Source: Meloidogyne chitwoodi
Taxonomy: Eukaryota; Nematoda; Chromadorea; Rhabditida; Meloidogynidae
DNA length: 64,000 nucleotides
Direction: 5' to 3'
Assembly: GCA_015183035.1 (NCBI GenBank)
Contig: JACZZP010000016.1
Coordinates: 2,145,821 to 2,209,820, forward strand
The translations under genes and the position numbers were made by a program. Below are positions 11,347 to 21,719 of this stretch, one piece after another. Every line of letters begins with the position of its first letter. The first letter of the stretch is position 1. The notes beneath the pieces were generated by a model that searched no databases, was not told the origin of the DNA, and saw only the letters and a program-made list of their open reading frames with translations.

Positions 11347-11889
11347 TTAAGCATTCCGTCTCAAATTTTTATAATATAGTCCAGAAACAACGACTAAACC
11401 AGCAGTTGAAAGTAAAAAAGCAATAATGGAAATAATTGCTACCACCATCCACGTACTTCTTGCGCCAGGGCATGTAAGAATTCCTACTTGATAATCAAGA
11501 TATTCAGAAACGGGAGTCGGATATTCTGATGTGTTGAACTAAAATATAGAATATAATCAGAATTTTAAAAATTGTTGAAAAAATTTTATCGTTAAATTAT
11601 CTCTCAAATTTACATTTTGTTTGCACTGTATTATTTCTTCTGTTAAATTTTCGCGCAACTTTATAAGTTCATCTTGCCAATTAGGACCAAGAATACTAAT
11701 TGTTTTATTGGCATTCTCACACATTGATTTACAATCTTCTCCTTCAAGTCCAATTAATTGAAATGAAGTAATAATACAAATAGTTTCGAAATAAAAGAAA
11801 ATAGCAATCAAAATTTGGTGAGTGGTTTTTAAAAGAAGGGCCATTTTTTGTGAAGTTTTACTAGTGAGTTCTTGACAGTCGTTCACCAT
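11347..11889 (-). CDS. Small type I membrane protein, unknown function
   Basis: Two exons joined at CKQN/FNTSEYP (intron about 11539-11616) give one short protein. A hydrophobic leader (MALLLKTTHQILIAIFFYF) argues that ATG 11842-11844 is the functional start. The upstream in-frame ATG at 11887-11889 would add 15 residues. The ectodomain has cysteines at GEDCKSMCENA, CKQN and ILTCPGA, plus NKT and NLT glycosylation sequons. A C-terminal helix (WMVVAIISIIAFLLSTAGLVV) is followed by a short basic tail (YYKNLRRNA). The stop is TAA 11347-11349. No family is recognised. Confidence 0.65.
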
Positions 11890-12400
11890 AATTCTTTATA
11901 TGGAAGTAAAAGTCAACGCCCTTCCTGAACTTTCTTATCTTTTTTTGATTCTCCACTCCTTTTTTCACTTTTTTCAATATTGGTATGAGTTATTTTATAT
12001 ATTAATGATTCACCCGGTTTTTACAGTTAGTGTGACATTAAACAAGATAATGGCGCTTTTTTGATTTTTTAAAATTTTTGCTAGATGATACTTTTTTTAC
12101 TAATTTTAAATGCTCAACTTTGATTAAAAATTAAAAAGGATGAGTAATAAAAGTGAAAATTAAATAAAAAATAAATACATAGTACATATGTAAATTTGTA
12201 AAGTGGATAAGCATTGGCTAAAAAAAATAGAAAGAGACGCTTTTTGATTTGGTAAATTGATAGTTATGTATATAATACATATAAGCTTAAATATATTCAT
12301 TACAGAAAAATGAACATTAAAGCTTTTTGTTTTAATTAAATCACTAGTTTTTTGACATTTATTCAATTTGTTATATTTTAAATTTTAAGAATCTTGTAAA

Positions 12401-13755
12401 ATGTTATCTTTTATTTTGTTAATAATGGCGTTTTCTAAATCAAATTTATTTTGTACTGGAGAAGTATTCAAATGGAAAACTGAATACACTGAATTTAACT
12501 CTAACAATGGAGTTTGCATTGTGGTAAAATATTTTTTTCATTTTTAAAATTTTTTAAATTATTTTAAAAGAATGGAGGTCAAAATTTAATTCCAAAAAAT
12601 GTTCCAGCGTCTGCTGAGGGTATTTGTGGCGATAAACTCTACAGTTTATTAAAGTATTGTGCACAAAAAAGTTTCTATGATAGCTTAAATCGACCTAGAC
12701 ACCAATATTCTGGTATAAGTCGTTTTTTGGTTATATAAAAATTCTAAAAGAAGTTATTCGCGTTATTTACAATATTCAATTTTCTAGAAGTTGCGCTTTA
12801 TTTTATAAACGGTTGTCTTGAATGTTCTTATGGTCCGGCAGAGGCAATTATTCGTCTGCACAATCATCTTCAAGCTGGATCAATATTTAGCCGCTGCGGG
12901 AAAGAAGAAAGGATTATAAGGTACAAATAATGTTAATGTAGAATACGTAAATGTTCAAAATATTAGCAATGTATCAGTGAAATTGAATTCCGCAAAGAGT
13001 GCCTCTGGACTGGGAAGCTTCTCTGTTGGAGGTATATTGGAAGGCCGGAAATGCAATGGCCTTTTTAGCAACAGTCGCGAGATTTTATTCCCCAAGATAG
13101 TCTTGGAAATAGAACATAAGTTAGTGAAACTATTTAAACTTCCATCTTTTAAAATTATTTTATTAGCTGTGGGCAAAAGAAACCAATGAAACTTTTTGTT
13201 CTGTTGCCGCCTGTTGATCTCCAAAAACTCATTAGTGAAAGGAATAATTTCCGTGAATGGAATGGTATTAATATAAATCTTGCAATATTTGGAGTTGGAT
13301 GGAATGAACGTTGGCTTGATTTTGGTGATGTATATAATTCAGTGCCAAAAAGTAATAGATAAGTATATCAAATAAATTCATCACACTTTTTAGCAACTCA
13401 GCGATCGCAACCAATTTACTTTGGAAATTCAAACATAATTGAAGAGAAAGAAAAGCCTGAGGCTAATGTATTACCAACACCTGTTGAATTTATTGAAGAA
13501 ACTGAAAAGAATAATAAAGAAAAGAACAAAAATTACCTGTTTGAATTGAATCCACCAATGATTTTTATCTTTATTATGGCTCCTATATTGCTTGGATTTT
13601 CATTAAATTTTTTCAAATATTTGTTCAGTTCCAGACTCTTTAAACACTCAAACAAATCTGAAAACGACTACGAATTAGGTGGAGAAGCTCCTTCCATGAC
13701 ATCACCAACACTTTCACAAGGAACAACAAATTCTAGTCTTAGTTCACGGAATTGA
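12401..13755 (+). CDS. Type I membrane protein with cysteine-containing ectodomain, unknown function
   Basis: Exons splice cleanly from ATG 12401 to TGA 13753-13755. A signal peptide (MLSFILLIMAFSKSNLFC) leads into an ectodomain with regularly placed cysteines (NGVCIV, EGICGD, LKYCAQ, GCLECSYGPAEA, SRCGKEE, GRKCNG, HNCGQ). KLFVLLPPVDLQKL and AIFGVGWNERWLDFGD follow. A membrane helix near the C-terminus (MIFIFIMAPILLGFSLNFF) precedes a Ser/Thr-rich cytoplasmic tail ending SSLSSRN. Introns are about 45 nt. One of them (gttagtgaaac...ttattag, about 13116-13162) is needed to keep the frame between EIEH and NCGQ. I do not recognise the family. Confidence 0.7.
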
Positions 13756-14281
13756 AGTTCTTTAAATTGTTTTTCAATTTTTATATTTTCCCAGTGTTTT
13801 ATATCTACAATATACGTAATCTAAATCTTACATTGTAATTTTGTGATTTATAACAAATTTTATGTGTATTCCTAAATTTCTATATTGAATGTATAATTAT
13901 GTATGTTATCCCAAAAAGTAATAAAAAGTATATTTGTTCTTGGGTAAAAAATACTTAGCTTTAAAAGTATATAGGGTAAAAAATGAATTGTAGTTTTCAT
14001 TCTAAATGTAATGGCTACAGGCTGAATTTTTTGTCAGACAATTGTTTAATTTTTTATTACATGCCTACCAAAAGCCGAATGAAAAGGAAAACGTTCATCC
14101 TTTCATTTTTCAGTTATTATTAGCGGTCGCCAGGTAACGCTCCAACGCAGTAGGAAAATACATGATGCCCCTTTCTCTAAGAAATGAGATGAATGTCACC
14201 TGTCCTTCCCTCTCCATTCCACTTTGATAAACATAACTTGAACAATTTAAAAAATAATTTCTGTCATCAAATTCGGGATAA
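13756..14281 (+). other. Intergenic between membrane protein and channel gene
   Basis: AT-rich sequence with the 3' UTR of the membrane-protein gene and the promoter side of the channel gene. Around 14100-14220 composition is somewhat more balanced, but no motif is recognised. Confidence 0.4.
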
Positions 14282-16523
14282 ATGTTGAAAAAATTAGTGT
14301 TCTTTCTTATTTTGTATCTTAATTGTTTGGCGATAGCTAATTTAAAACTTGATACTGCCCAATTAGTTGATCATGAGGAGGAACATAATGAAAATGAACT
14401 AGATGAAGCTAGAAGCAACGATTTAAAATGTAAAAATTGGAAGGGGCGGAATACAACCGGTTAGTTTGGTTAATCAAGTAAATTAGAACAGAAAGATTAG
14501 CCGTAAAATAAGAGTGATTTAAAAAAAGATGATGAGGACATGTTGGACGAGAAGTTTACTGAATTAGAAAATTGCATATGGAACTCATTGATTACAAAAG
14601 AGCAAACAAATTCGCCACGTCAAATTCATCCATTATTAAGCCCACCACCAGAATATCCACTTAGATTCAGTGTTGAAAACTTGATGGTTGAACAAGTTGA
14701 TACGGTTTTTTCTTTATAAAATATACATAGGTGGTACTAATGTACATATTAATTTAAAGTTGTCACGTGCTTCAATGGAGTTCAATATTTTTGGTCATCT
14801 ACTTTTGGTTAAGTTATTCTTCATTTTTAAATTTAATGTATTTTCCTATAGTCGTGGAATGATTCTCGATTACAATGGAGTAAATCTGAATGGCCCCTTG
14901 AAGGAATATCATTGGAGGAAGAAAGGAGACGTGAACTCTGGACACCAGATTTTTTGGATGAATCGTTAGTTAATTTGTATGTACATAGATGAAGTTTGGT
15001 TATTTTTTTAGAAATTGTGGCACTAATGAGGGCTGTATGGTGAAAAATAAAAACTTTTATTTTTTTCTGTATTTTAAGGCCAAAGTTGGCGATTTAAGCG
15101 TAACATCTTCAGGACAAGTAATCGGCAGGTTATTATTTCGCTTTCCTTCATTCTGCCGAATAGATTACCGAAGGTAAATTAAAAAATTATATTTAAAGTA
15201 AATATCACAGTTATCCCGAGGAAAAAAATGATTGTTGCTTATTTATTGGTCTAGCAGATATTGGTCGCACTATTGAGGTTTAAAGGGGTTAAACTTAATA
15301 CAATTTTGTTAAATCTAAACAGTTTACCGTTGGAGCCAAGAGCAAATTTGCCACTTTAGCAAAGCAGGTACATGTCAGGCATACGCCAGGAGCAAGTCAG
15401 GCAATGTTATTTCTTGTAGATACATAGTTCATTACAGGTCATATAACCGCAGTTGTTATTTCAAATCTTATGGAGACTTCACCTTGGGCTGTTCAGAGCC
15501 AGGCAATTGTAAATTTTTATGGCTTTCTGTTTAATAAAATCATTTAATATAAAATTTCAAGGAACCGGCTCGAGTTGACGGTCCTTTTTTCCACACCGTT
15601 CTTTTTAGATACTTATTTTAAGGGTCACTAAGTGACAGCCTACGTCTTTGTGTTCAATCAAAAAAAGAGATGAGCACTCTGCGAATTGCTCTTAGGATTC
15701 CAGTTACAATTGCCACACTGTAAAATCATTAATTAAAATTTTATAAAGATTTTCATTTAAGTTTGACACTTGTCTCCCCATTGTTTGGTGACTTGCGTAC
15801 CCAAGCATTTGTCAAATTACTTACACTGCTACTCCAAACAATATGCTTTCTTTTTCTTTGTTCAATTGCGCCTGCTAGTGGTTTTGGCGGTTCAAAACCA
15901 AAACTCTGTATGAATCGTTTTTGAAGGATTTTACCTTTTTTTAAGATACTTTCTACGAATTCATGTTCACACTGACTTTTCTCTCAATTCTGGTCCTATT
16001 TTTAAACTGTTCTAAACATCCCTTTTAAGGTAACAACAGTTTGTTTGGCTCTAAGTCGCATGAAACGGACTGTACCACCCATCCATAGCATATATCTCGG
16101 GGCAAAGGTAAGAATTTTTAAAATTAATAAATTATACGGTAAATGTCCAGTTGGCTATCTGGTAGATAGCCAACCGGACAGTTACCAAATTATACTTACA
16201 ATTATGTACAGATGCTCAATCACTTTCTTTGTTGCATTGAACCAGATCCTGCTACGTCATATCAACGACATTTAGGTCAATTTGTAAAATCAATAAATTA
16301 AATCTGCATTTCTTTTAAGAGGACGGATTTGAAAATGCAAGCGCTCGAGGCATGCCAAACCATGGACAAACACTGCAAAACGAGTAATTTAATTACGTAA
16401 TTACTTTATTTACCTTATAGTTATTCGATGGAGTGGAAGCACATCTATATTGCTATCAACAATCTCTTCTCGGGTCTATGCTTCTCACTTTTCTGTTTTA
16501 TAGTCATTTTTGATATAATGTAA
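14282..16523 (+). CDS. Cys-loop ligand-gated ion channel subunit (nematode atypical LGC type)
   Basis: A signal peptide (MLKKLVFFLILYLNCLAIA) starts the protein at ATG 14282. The ligand-binding domain is recognisable: LSRASMEFNIFGHLLL, SWNDSRLQWSKSEWP, LWTPDFLDES, GQVIGR and a 13-residue Cys-loop from CRIDYRRYPEEKND to C. ISNLMETSPWAVQS and SLRLCVQSKKEMSTLRIALRIP lead to four membrane helices: TIATL/LTLVSPLFG, LLTLLLQTICFLFLCS, FYEFMFTLTFLSILVLFL, and IYIAINNLFSGLCFSLF before the final FDIM. The stop is TAA 16521-16523. Careful exon placement is needed. A 70-nt intron at 15368-15437, a 19-nt micro-exon at 15562-15580 and a 42-nt intron at 15581-15622 remove apparent stop codons. Family knowledge suggests a pentameric membrane channel; ligand and ion selectivity are unknown. 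Confidence 0.8.
16138..16186. repeat. Short hairpin in a channel-gene intron
   Basis: An inverted repeat with 22-24-nt arms (ggtaaatgtccagttggctatct and its near-complement) and a 3-nt loop, with two mismatches. It lies in the intron after the exon ending IYLGAK. Confidence 0.75.
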
Positions 16524-17053
16524 GACAAGGAACTCTTAAAAAATGATCTACGAAAATATTTAGTATTATTTATACCGAAATTTCTTAAAAAACATGTATA
16601 TACTGTTCTAATTTATATTTTTATTTGGATATTCTCTTATTCGGATTGTCTTACCATGGAATCCCTAGAAATTTGAAAATTCTACATCGAGAATTAAAAT
16701 AGTTAGTGAAAACACAATATAACAAGCTTTTAAGAGAAACAGAACATACATATTATTTTTCAAAATAATGATATGAAAAATTGGTTAAATTATATAAAAA
16801 TAAATATAAAAAACAGATAGTAAAGATCAGAAAAATTACAATAATATTAATTTATTGTTTTTCTGATCTATAATAAATAGGTCAATTAGAAAAATATTGA
16901 ATGGAATCTGAGAAAAATATTGAATATTAAATGCCCTGATATTCAATTTAAGGCAGTTATGCTATAAATTAAAAAAATAAATACGGAATTGTCAAAAAGT
17001 TTGAGATAAGCCTTGTCCATAAATAAATAAATATTGATACAATGTCGCAATCT
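16524..17053. other. Convergent 3' region, no genes seen
   Basis: Very AT-rich spacer between the plus-strand channel gene and the minus-strand Argonaute, which converge here. Only 3' UTR sequence is expected. Confidence 0.5.
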
Positions 17054-20000
17054 TCAAGCATTGATGCGCAGATTTTTCAATTTTGTATTCGTATAACAAA
17101 GTGAATCAGATATTTGTTGGTAGTCAAATTGTCCATCGTCTTTTCGCATTCGTGCAATTTCTTCATGATCACGGCTTTAAAATAAAAGAATATTTTTGAA
17201 ATATAAACATTGCATGCACTAACTTGACTTGGAAAATAGCACGTCCTCGTTTAGCATACATTAAAGCAATATAAACTGGAGCCGGTAGAGATATTGGTGA
17301 ATTTATAATTTTGTGTCTGTAATTTCAAAGTTGGGAAATGAAATTATATGTTAAAAAACCCGAATGAAAGCGCATAACAAATCTGTATGAGTAAAAAATT
17401 AAACGATTTTTTTAAGTTTTGTATTGTTTGATAAATATATTTTTGTTTTTGTTTAAAAGAAATTATGTTTTTCTATAATTATTTTTAAATATCGAACAAA
17501 CAATTTACTTACATTCTCTATTTGGTCCATTTTAAATTTGTTATCATCCTCAAGAATGGTAAACCGTGGAGTTCGTGTAGTTCCCTAAGGGTTATATTTT
17601 AATTATTATATTCCAATGTTCAATAAAAAAATTAAATATATTTAACCTGTATCGCTGAATGGCAGTTCAAATAAAATTCAGAATGCTCAGGATGTGTGAC
17701 TTGTTCGTCTACAACCTGAAAATTAATAAAAATCCATAAAAAAATCAAAAAGAAATACCGTTCCTGGTTTAATATTCAAATTCTTGGAAGAACTTTTAGG
17801 ATTTAAAATCTTAAATTTATAATACAATTTTTTATAAATGGTGACACTCAAACCTCTTCATGTGCGAAAAGACGAATATTATGCGTCTAAAAATAAACAA
17901 TATAGAACATTTCTTACATTAGTTACCTTTTGTGAAACCAAAACTGTTAATTTGCAAGTGCTGGCCGAACATTCTTTTAGTGCCAAACGAACCATTGGTA
18001 TTTCATATTGTTTAGCCGTAGCAAACTGCCCTTCGGACATTCCATTTCGGAAAAGGATTAGCCTTTTGGGTATATCTCCACGTTGATCTTGATATCGAGT
18101 CACACAAGTCTGAGTAATATGTGCTAAAGTAGTATATTTCTCATCACGGCGAGCTTCATCAAAGAGATAATCACCAACAAAGTCAAAAGGATGCTTCTTC
18201 ATATTTGCTGCATACTACAAGGAAATAGGTTAAAGATTTTGGATTTATAATAAAAATAGAATACAAACGCCAATGACAGAAGGAACATTAGGTGCCGCTC
18301 CCCTAGCTCGCTCGTAATTTCCTAGAGCTCCAGGATGTGAAATTCCTAGACCAATGAAAAGCGTCCCATCTTCAATCAAATCATGGATACTAAAGGATGA
18401 AATTTAATAATATTATGTAGAAATATTGAAATTAAAAACCTTTGATCAGCCAATCTAATCGTATAGTTGATCCCGCCCATTTTTTCGTTAGTCTTACACA
18501 CAATATTCAGAACGGTCTCTTGTTTTCCACGCATAGCAATTTCTGCTGCATTTGAAAGCTTAAGGTCTTGCGTAACAATTTCATATTTCCTTTCACATCC
18601 TTTGATCACATCTAAATGATAAAAATATTTGGATAAAACGAATATTCAATCGACTATGTAAATTTGTAACAGCATCGCTAGTAACAAAGAAAACAAAGTC
18701 GCAATTCTGCCCTTTACATATTTTCACACACTCATCAACATCTTCTGGATTAGGCTGAATCATTTTTTTATCTGCCGGCGGACCAATTATAATACCACGT
18801 TCACGACAACAGTTGATATAAGCACGGATAAAATCACTAATGTAAGAATTAAAACATAAATAGTTTAAAATTTTTTTTAATTAATACTAGTTTTTATATT
18901 AATATTCGCTCTGAAACTTTAGTAAAATAATAAATTTAAATAGGTAGTAAAAATAGTCTACTTCATTTCACTTTCCCCAAAACGATATTTTTCTCTTGTC
19001 CTTGCAGCTGGAATTAAATAAATAGCCCATTTTTCAATTGTTGCCGGAAGATAAAATGAATCTCTAACATGCCATTTGCCTGAATCTTTATCAACCATTG
19101 ATTCTCTTTCTTGTCCAAAAATAATTGTGGGAGGAGGAAGTCGACGAGCTTTAGCAACTAACGGTTTCATAATGTAAAAATTTAGAATGTATTTAGAATA
19201 CAATATTAATTTCACATATCTGAATCCCAGCCTCTTTCAAATAATCACTTTCTTTAAGATTTAAAGCATCCACGCTACTCTCTATTTGCCTTTTTAATTG
19301 AGTTGGAGGAACAGCTGAAGCCTTAAAAAATTGAATTTTATCAATACAATTGAATTATTTCCGACTTTTATCATCGCAGCAACTTCTCTAGCATTTAATT
19401 GACTCAATTGTGCTCGCTGATTATCACGAATTGAACAAAGCTCCATTGGATAGTAATTAGTCTGACCCTTTTCAAAAGTAGTTGCTAAATTAAAATAAAA
19501 TCTTGTAAGGTGAGACATTTACCTAATGGTGCATTGGGGTACCTTAAAAAATAAAAGATAATTAGGTATTTAAATTTTAATTACTCGAGTTTTTGTGTAT
19601 ATTTCCGTTTAAAATATTCTTGCACTGAAACACGCTCTCCCTGGACTTCAATAATATGTGTTGCGGCCGTATTTTGACTTACACCACTTAGCAATACCTC
19701 TCTAGTTCGCCCATTTGGATAGTTAACAACAACGTGCAAACCTTAATAGATAAATGGAAATACAAATAATCAATTTTTGGCTCTATTTAATTGAATGCCT
19801 TAATCGCTTTTTCTTACTTAAAATTTTTCATCAAAATGGCAGTGAAAAAATGAGGCATTCACTTAATATATATAGAGCTTTTTGAAAACCTTTTAACTGT
19901 TGATTTAAATAAGCAATAGCACCGCGATCAACAGAACCTTAATTTTTGATCTCAAATTTTAATTATAGAATTAAACCATTCAAGCTAATTGCATTTGGAC

Positions 20001-21388
20001 CAACAATCGACGCAGTTTTGTCTAACAAAGTACCATCTGTGTTATGAAACGGCGTCTTAAAAACAAAAACATTTAGAACAAACTATTTTTTTATATAAAC
20101 CTTTTTGCTTTCTACGATCAATCCAACTTTTTTAGAATTTCGACCTGCAGGACCTTCAACATAACGAACGCTTTTGTGAATACCAATTGCCAGATATTTG
20201 TTTTGTTCACTAAGCAAAGGTCCATCTTCAGGAATAAAGTTATAGTTCGCAGGATTAATTAGATATGTAGTTCCTCCACCAAGAATAACGTGGTCTATTC
20301 TGAAATGAATGTAACAAATATTTCCTTTTTTATCCAATGAGGAAATGCATCGGCTCCATACAAAAGAAATAAAAAACAAACGGGGTTTGAAGCGGATGCT
20401 GAGACGATGCAAGCTCAATAAATTGTGCCAATGAATGCTAAATTTAACATTTTAATAGAAATCATTTCTCTTGAATACATTTTGCTTGCTCATGTCATTA
20501 GTCAAAAATGAAAGATCCGCCAGTTCCACTTGTTTGTTCACTTTTCTAACAAGCATCTAAAGAACACATTTATTCTAGAATAAAGGATATAACAATAGAA
20601 AAAATAACCTCCACTCTATTAAAATCTTTTAATAATTTATGGTGTTCACATTCCTCTTTATTAAGCTGAAATTTTTGCTCATCTTTTCCTTCAAAAGAGA
20701 GTTGAACAAGTGTGAAAAGAATTGACTGAAGATCATAGTAAAGAGTATAACGATTGTCACCAAAAACAGACTTTTCTTTCTCAAAGAAAAAATCAAAAGC
20801 GACACGACAGAAATCGCGACGATCCACAACTACACAACTATAAGTTAACAAAATTATAAATTAACTATAAAAAAAATACTCGTCTTTAGTCCTTTTAGTA
20901 AATTCAATGCGAGCTGGCCCTTTCTTTTTTGGAACAGCCGAAATAGTGATGTCATAGCGATAAACTGTCCTAAAATTGAAATTTAATGAAAATAGAGTTT
21001 ATTAACTTTTCTTCCATTTTGACACCATAAACATTCGTTAAAACGCGAATTCTCTCTCCAATCTCTCCGGGCTCAATTTTTGGCTCCATGTGAGGATCTC
21101 CAACCTCAACGCCAAGTGTTTCCATTTCCTTCTTTATCTCCTCGAGTTTCTGGGTTTTTCTTCGCTTTTCTGCCGAAGTCGTCGTACCAGGAGAACTAAA
21201 GATTCTAAATTCGATAAATAGAAGCGAACTCACGTCCTTCTAGGTGGTCTATTACCACCCCGACCTCTGCCTCTTCCACCTCGACCACGACCACCAGTGC
21301 GCTGATTCTTTTCGGCATGACTTGCAAAGGCTGCTCGACCTTGACCACGTTGACCCAAAGGTTGCATGTTAGAACCACTGCGTTCCAT
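17054..21388 (-). CDS. WAGO-type Argonaute without slicer residues
   Basis: The start at 21386-21388 gives an N-terminus rich in Arg-Gly (GGRGRGGRGRGRGG). The N and PAZ regions follow, then a long PIWI domain. PIWI landmarks: CVKICKGQNCDFVFFVTSDA, FIGLGISHPGALGNY, YQDQRGDIPKRLILFRNGMSEGQF, GTVVDEQVTHPEHSEFYFNCHSAIQ, GTTRTPRFTILEDDNKF and SLPAPVYIALMYAKRGR. It ends KLKNLRINA at 17054-17056. Compared with human AGO2, the first catalytic Asp is Gly (GLGISHP), the second is Asn (FRNGMSEGQF), and the His region reads TPRFTIL, so the DEDH tetrad is lost. Such Argonautes bind secondary 22G-type small RNAs in nematodes and silence without cutting. The start lies about 330 bp downstream of the RRP5 stop on the same strand. 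Confidence 0.88.
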
Positions 21389-21719
21389 TTAAATAAGTAG
21401 CTGAATTTTATAGTTTAATTAGTTACTTTTCAAAGGTCTAAATATAATTTAAAATAATAAATAAATTTAAAGGAAGCATTCAAGTAGAATATTACCAATA
21501 AAAAAATAATTCACTAAACGAAAAAGGTTATGTATCGGAAGATAAAAAACAATCCAACAGTAATATGACAATGCCAAACCCACAAATGCTTATCCTTAGG
21601 CTAATATTGATTAAAAACAAATGGGAAAATTGCCTGAAAATAATTATTTGATAGAAAACATTGTTTAACAAAGAAATAACGATAAAATGGAATTAAATTT
21701 ATAAAGCAACAAAAATAAT
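21389..21719 (-). other. Spacer between RRP5 and the Argonaute
   Basis: A short same-strand gap of about 330 bp. It holds the 3' UTR of RRP5 and the leader of the Argonaute. Its length would allow either an independent promoter or operon-style trans-splicing. Confidence 0.45.

Noticed and set aside
12160..12366. Minus-strand frame with a hydrophobic end
   Set aside because: AT-rich, low in complexity, no splice context, and it sits at the promoter of the plus-strand gene at 12401.
15416..15437. Apparent 22-nt intron (gtagatacatag...acag), or a TAG stop, in the Cys-loop channel gene
   Set aside because: A canonical 70-nt intron from 15368 to 15437 restores the frame (SKA/GHITAVV) and removes the stop, so neither an ultra-short intron nor a pseudogene is needed.
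15619..15621. In-frame TAA suggesting a broken channel gene
   Set aside because: It lies within a 42-nt intron (15581-15622) that joins EPARVD to GSLSDSLRLC in phase.
17838..18086. Plus-strand open frame over the Argonaute PIWI region
   Set aside because: Antisense shadow of the exon containing RLILFRNGMSEGQF.
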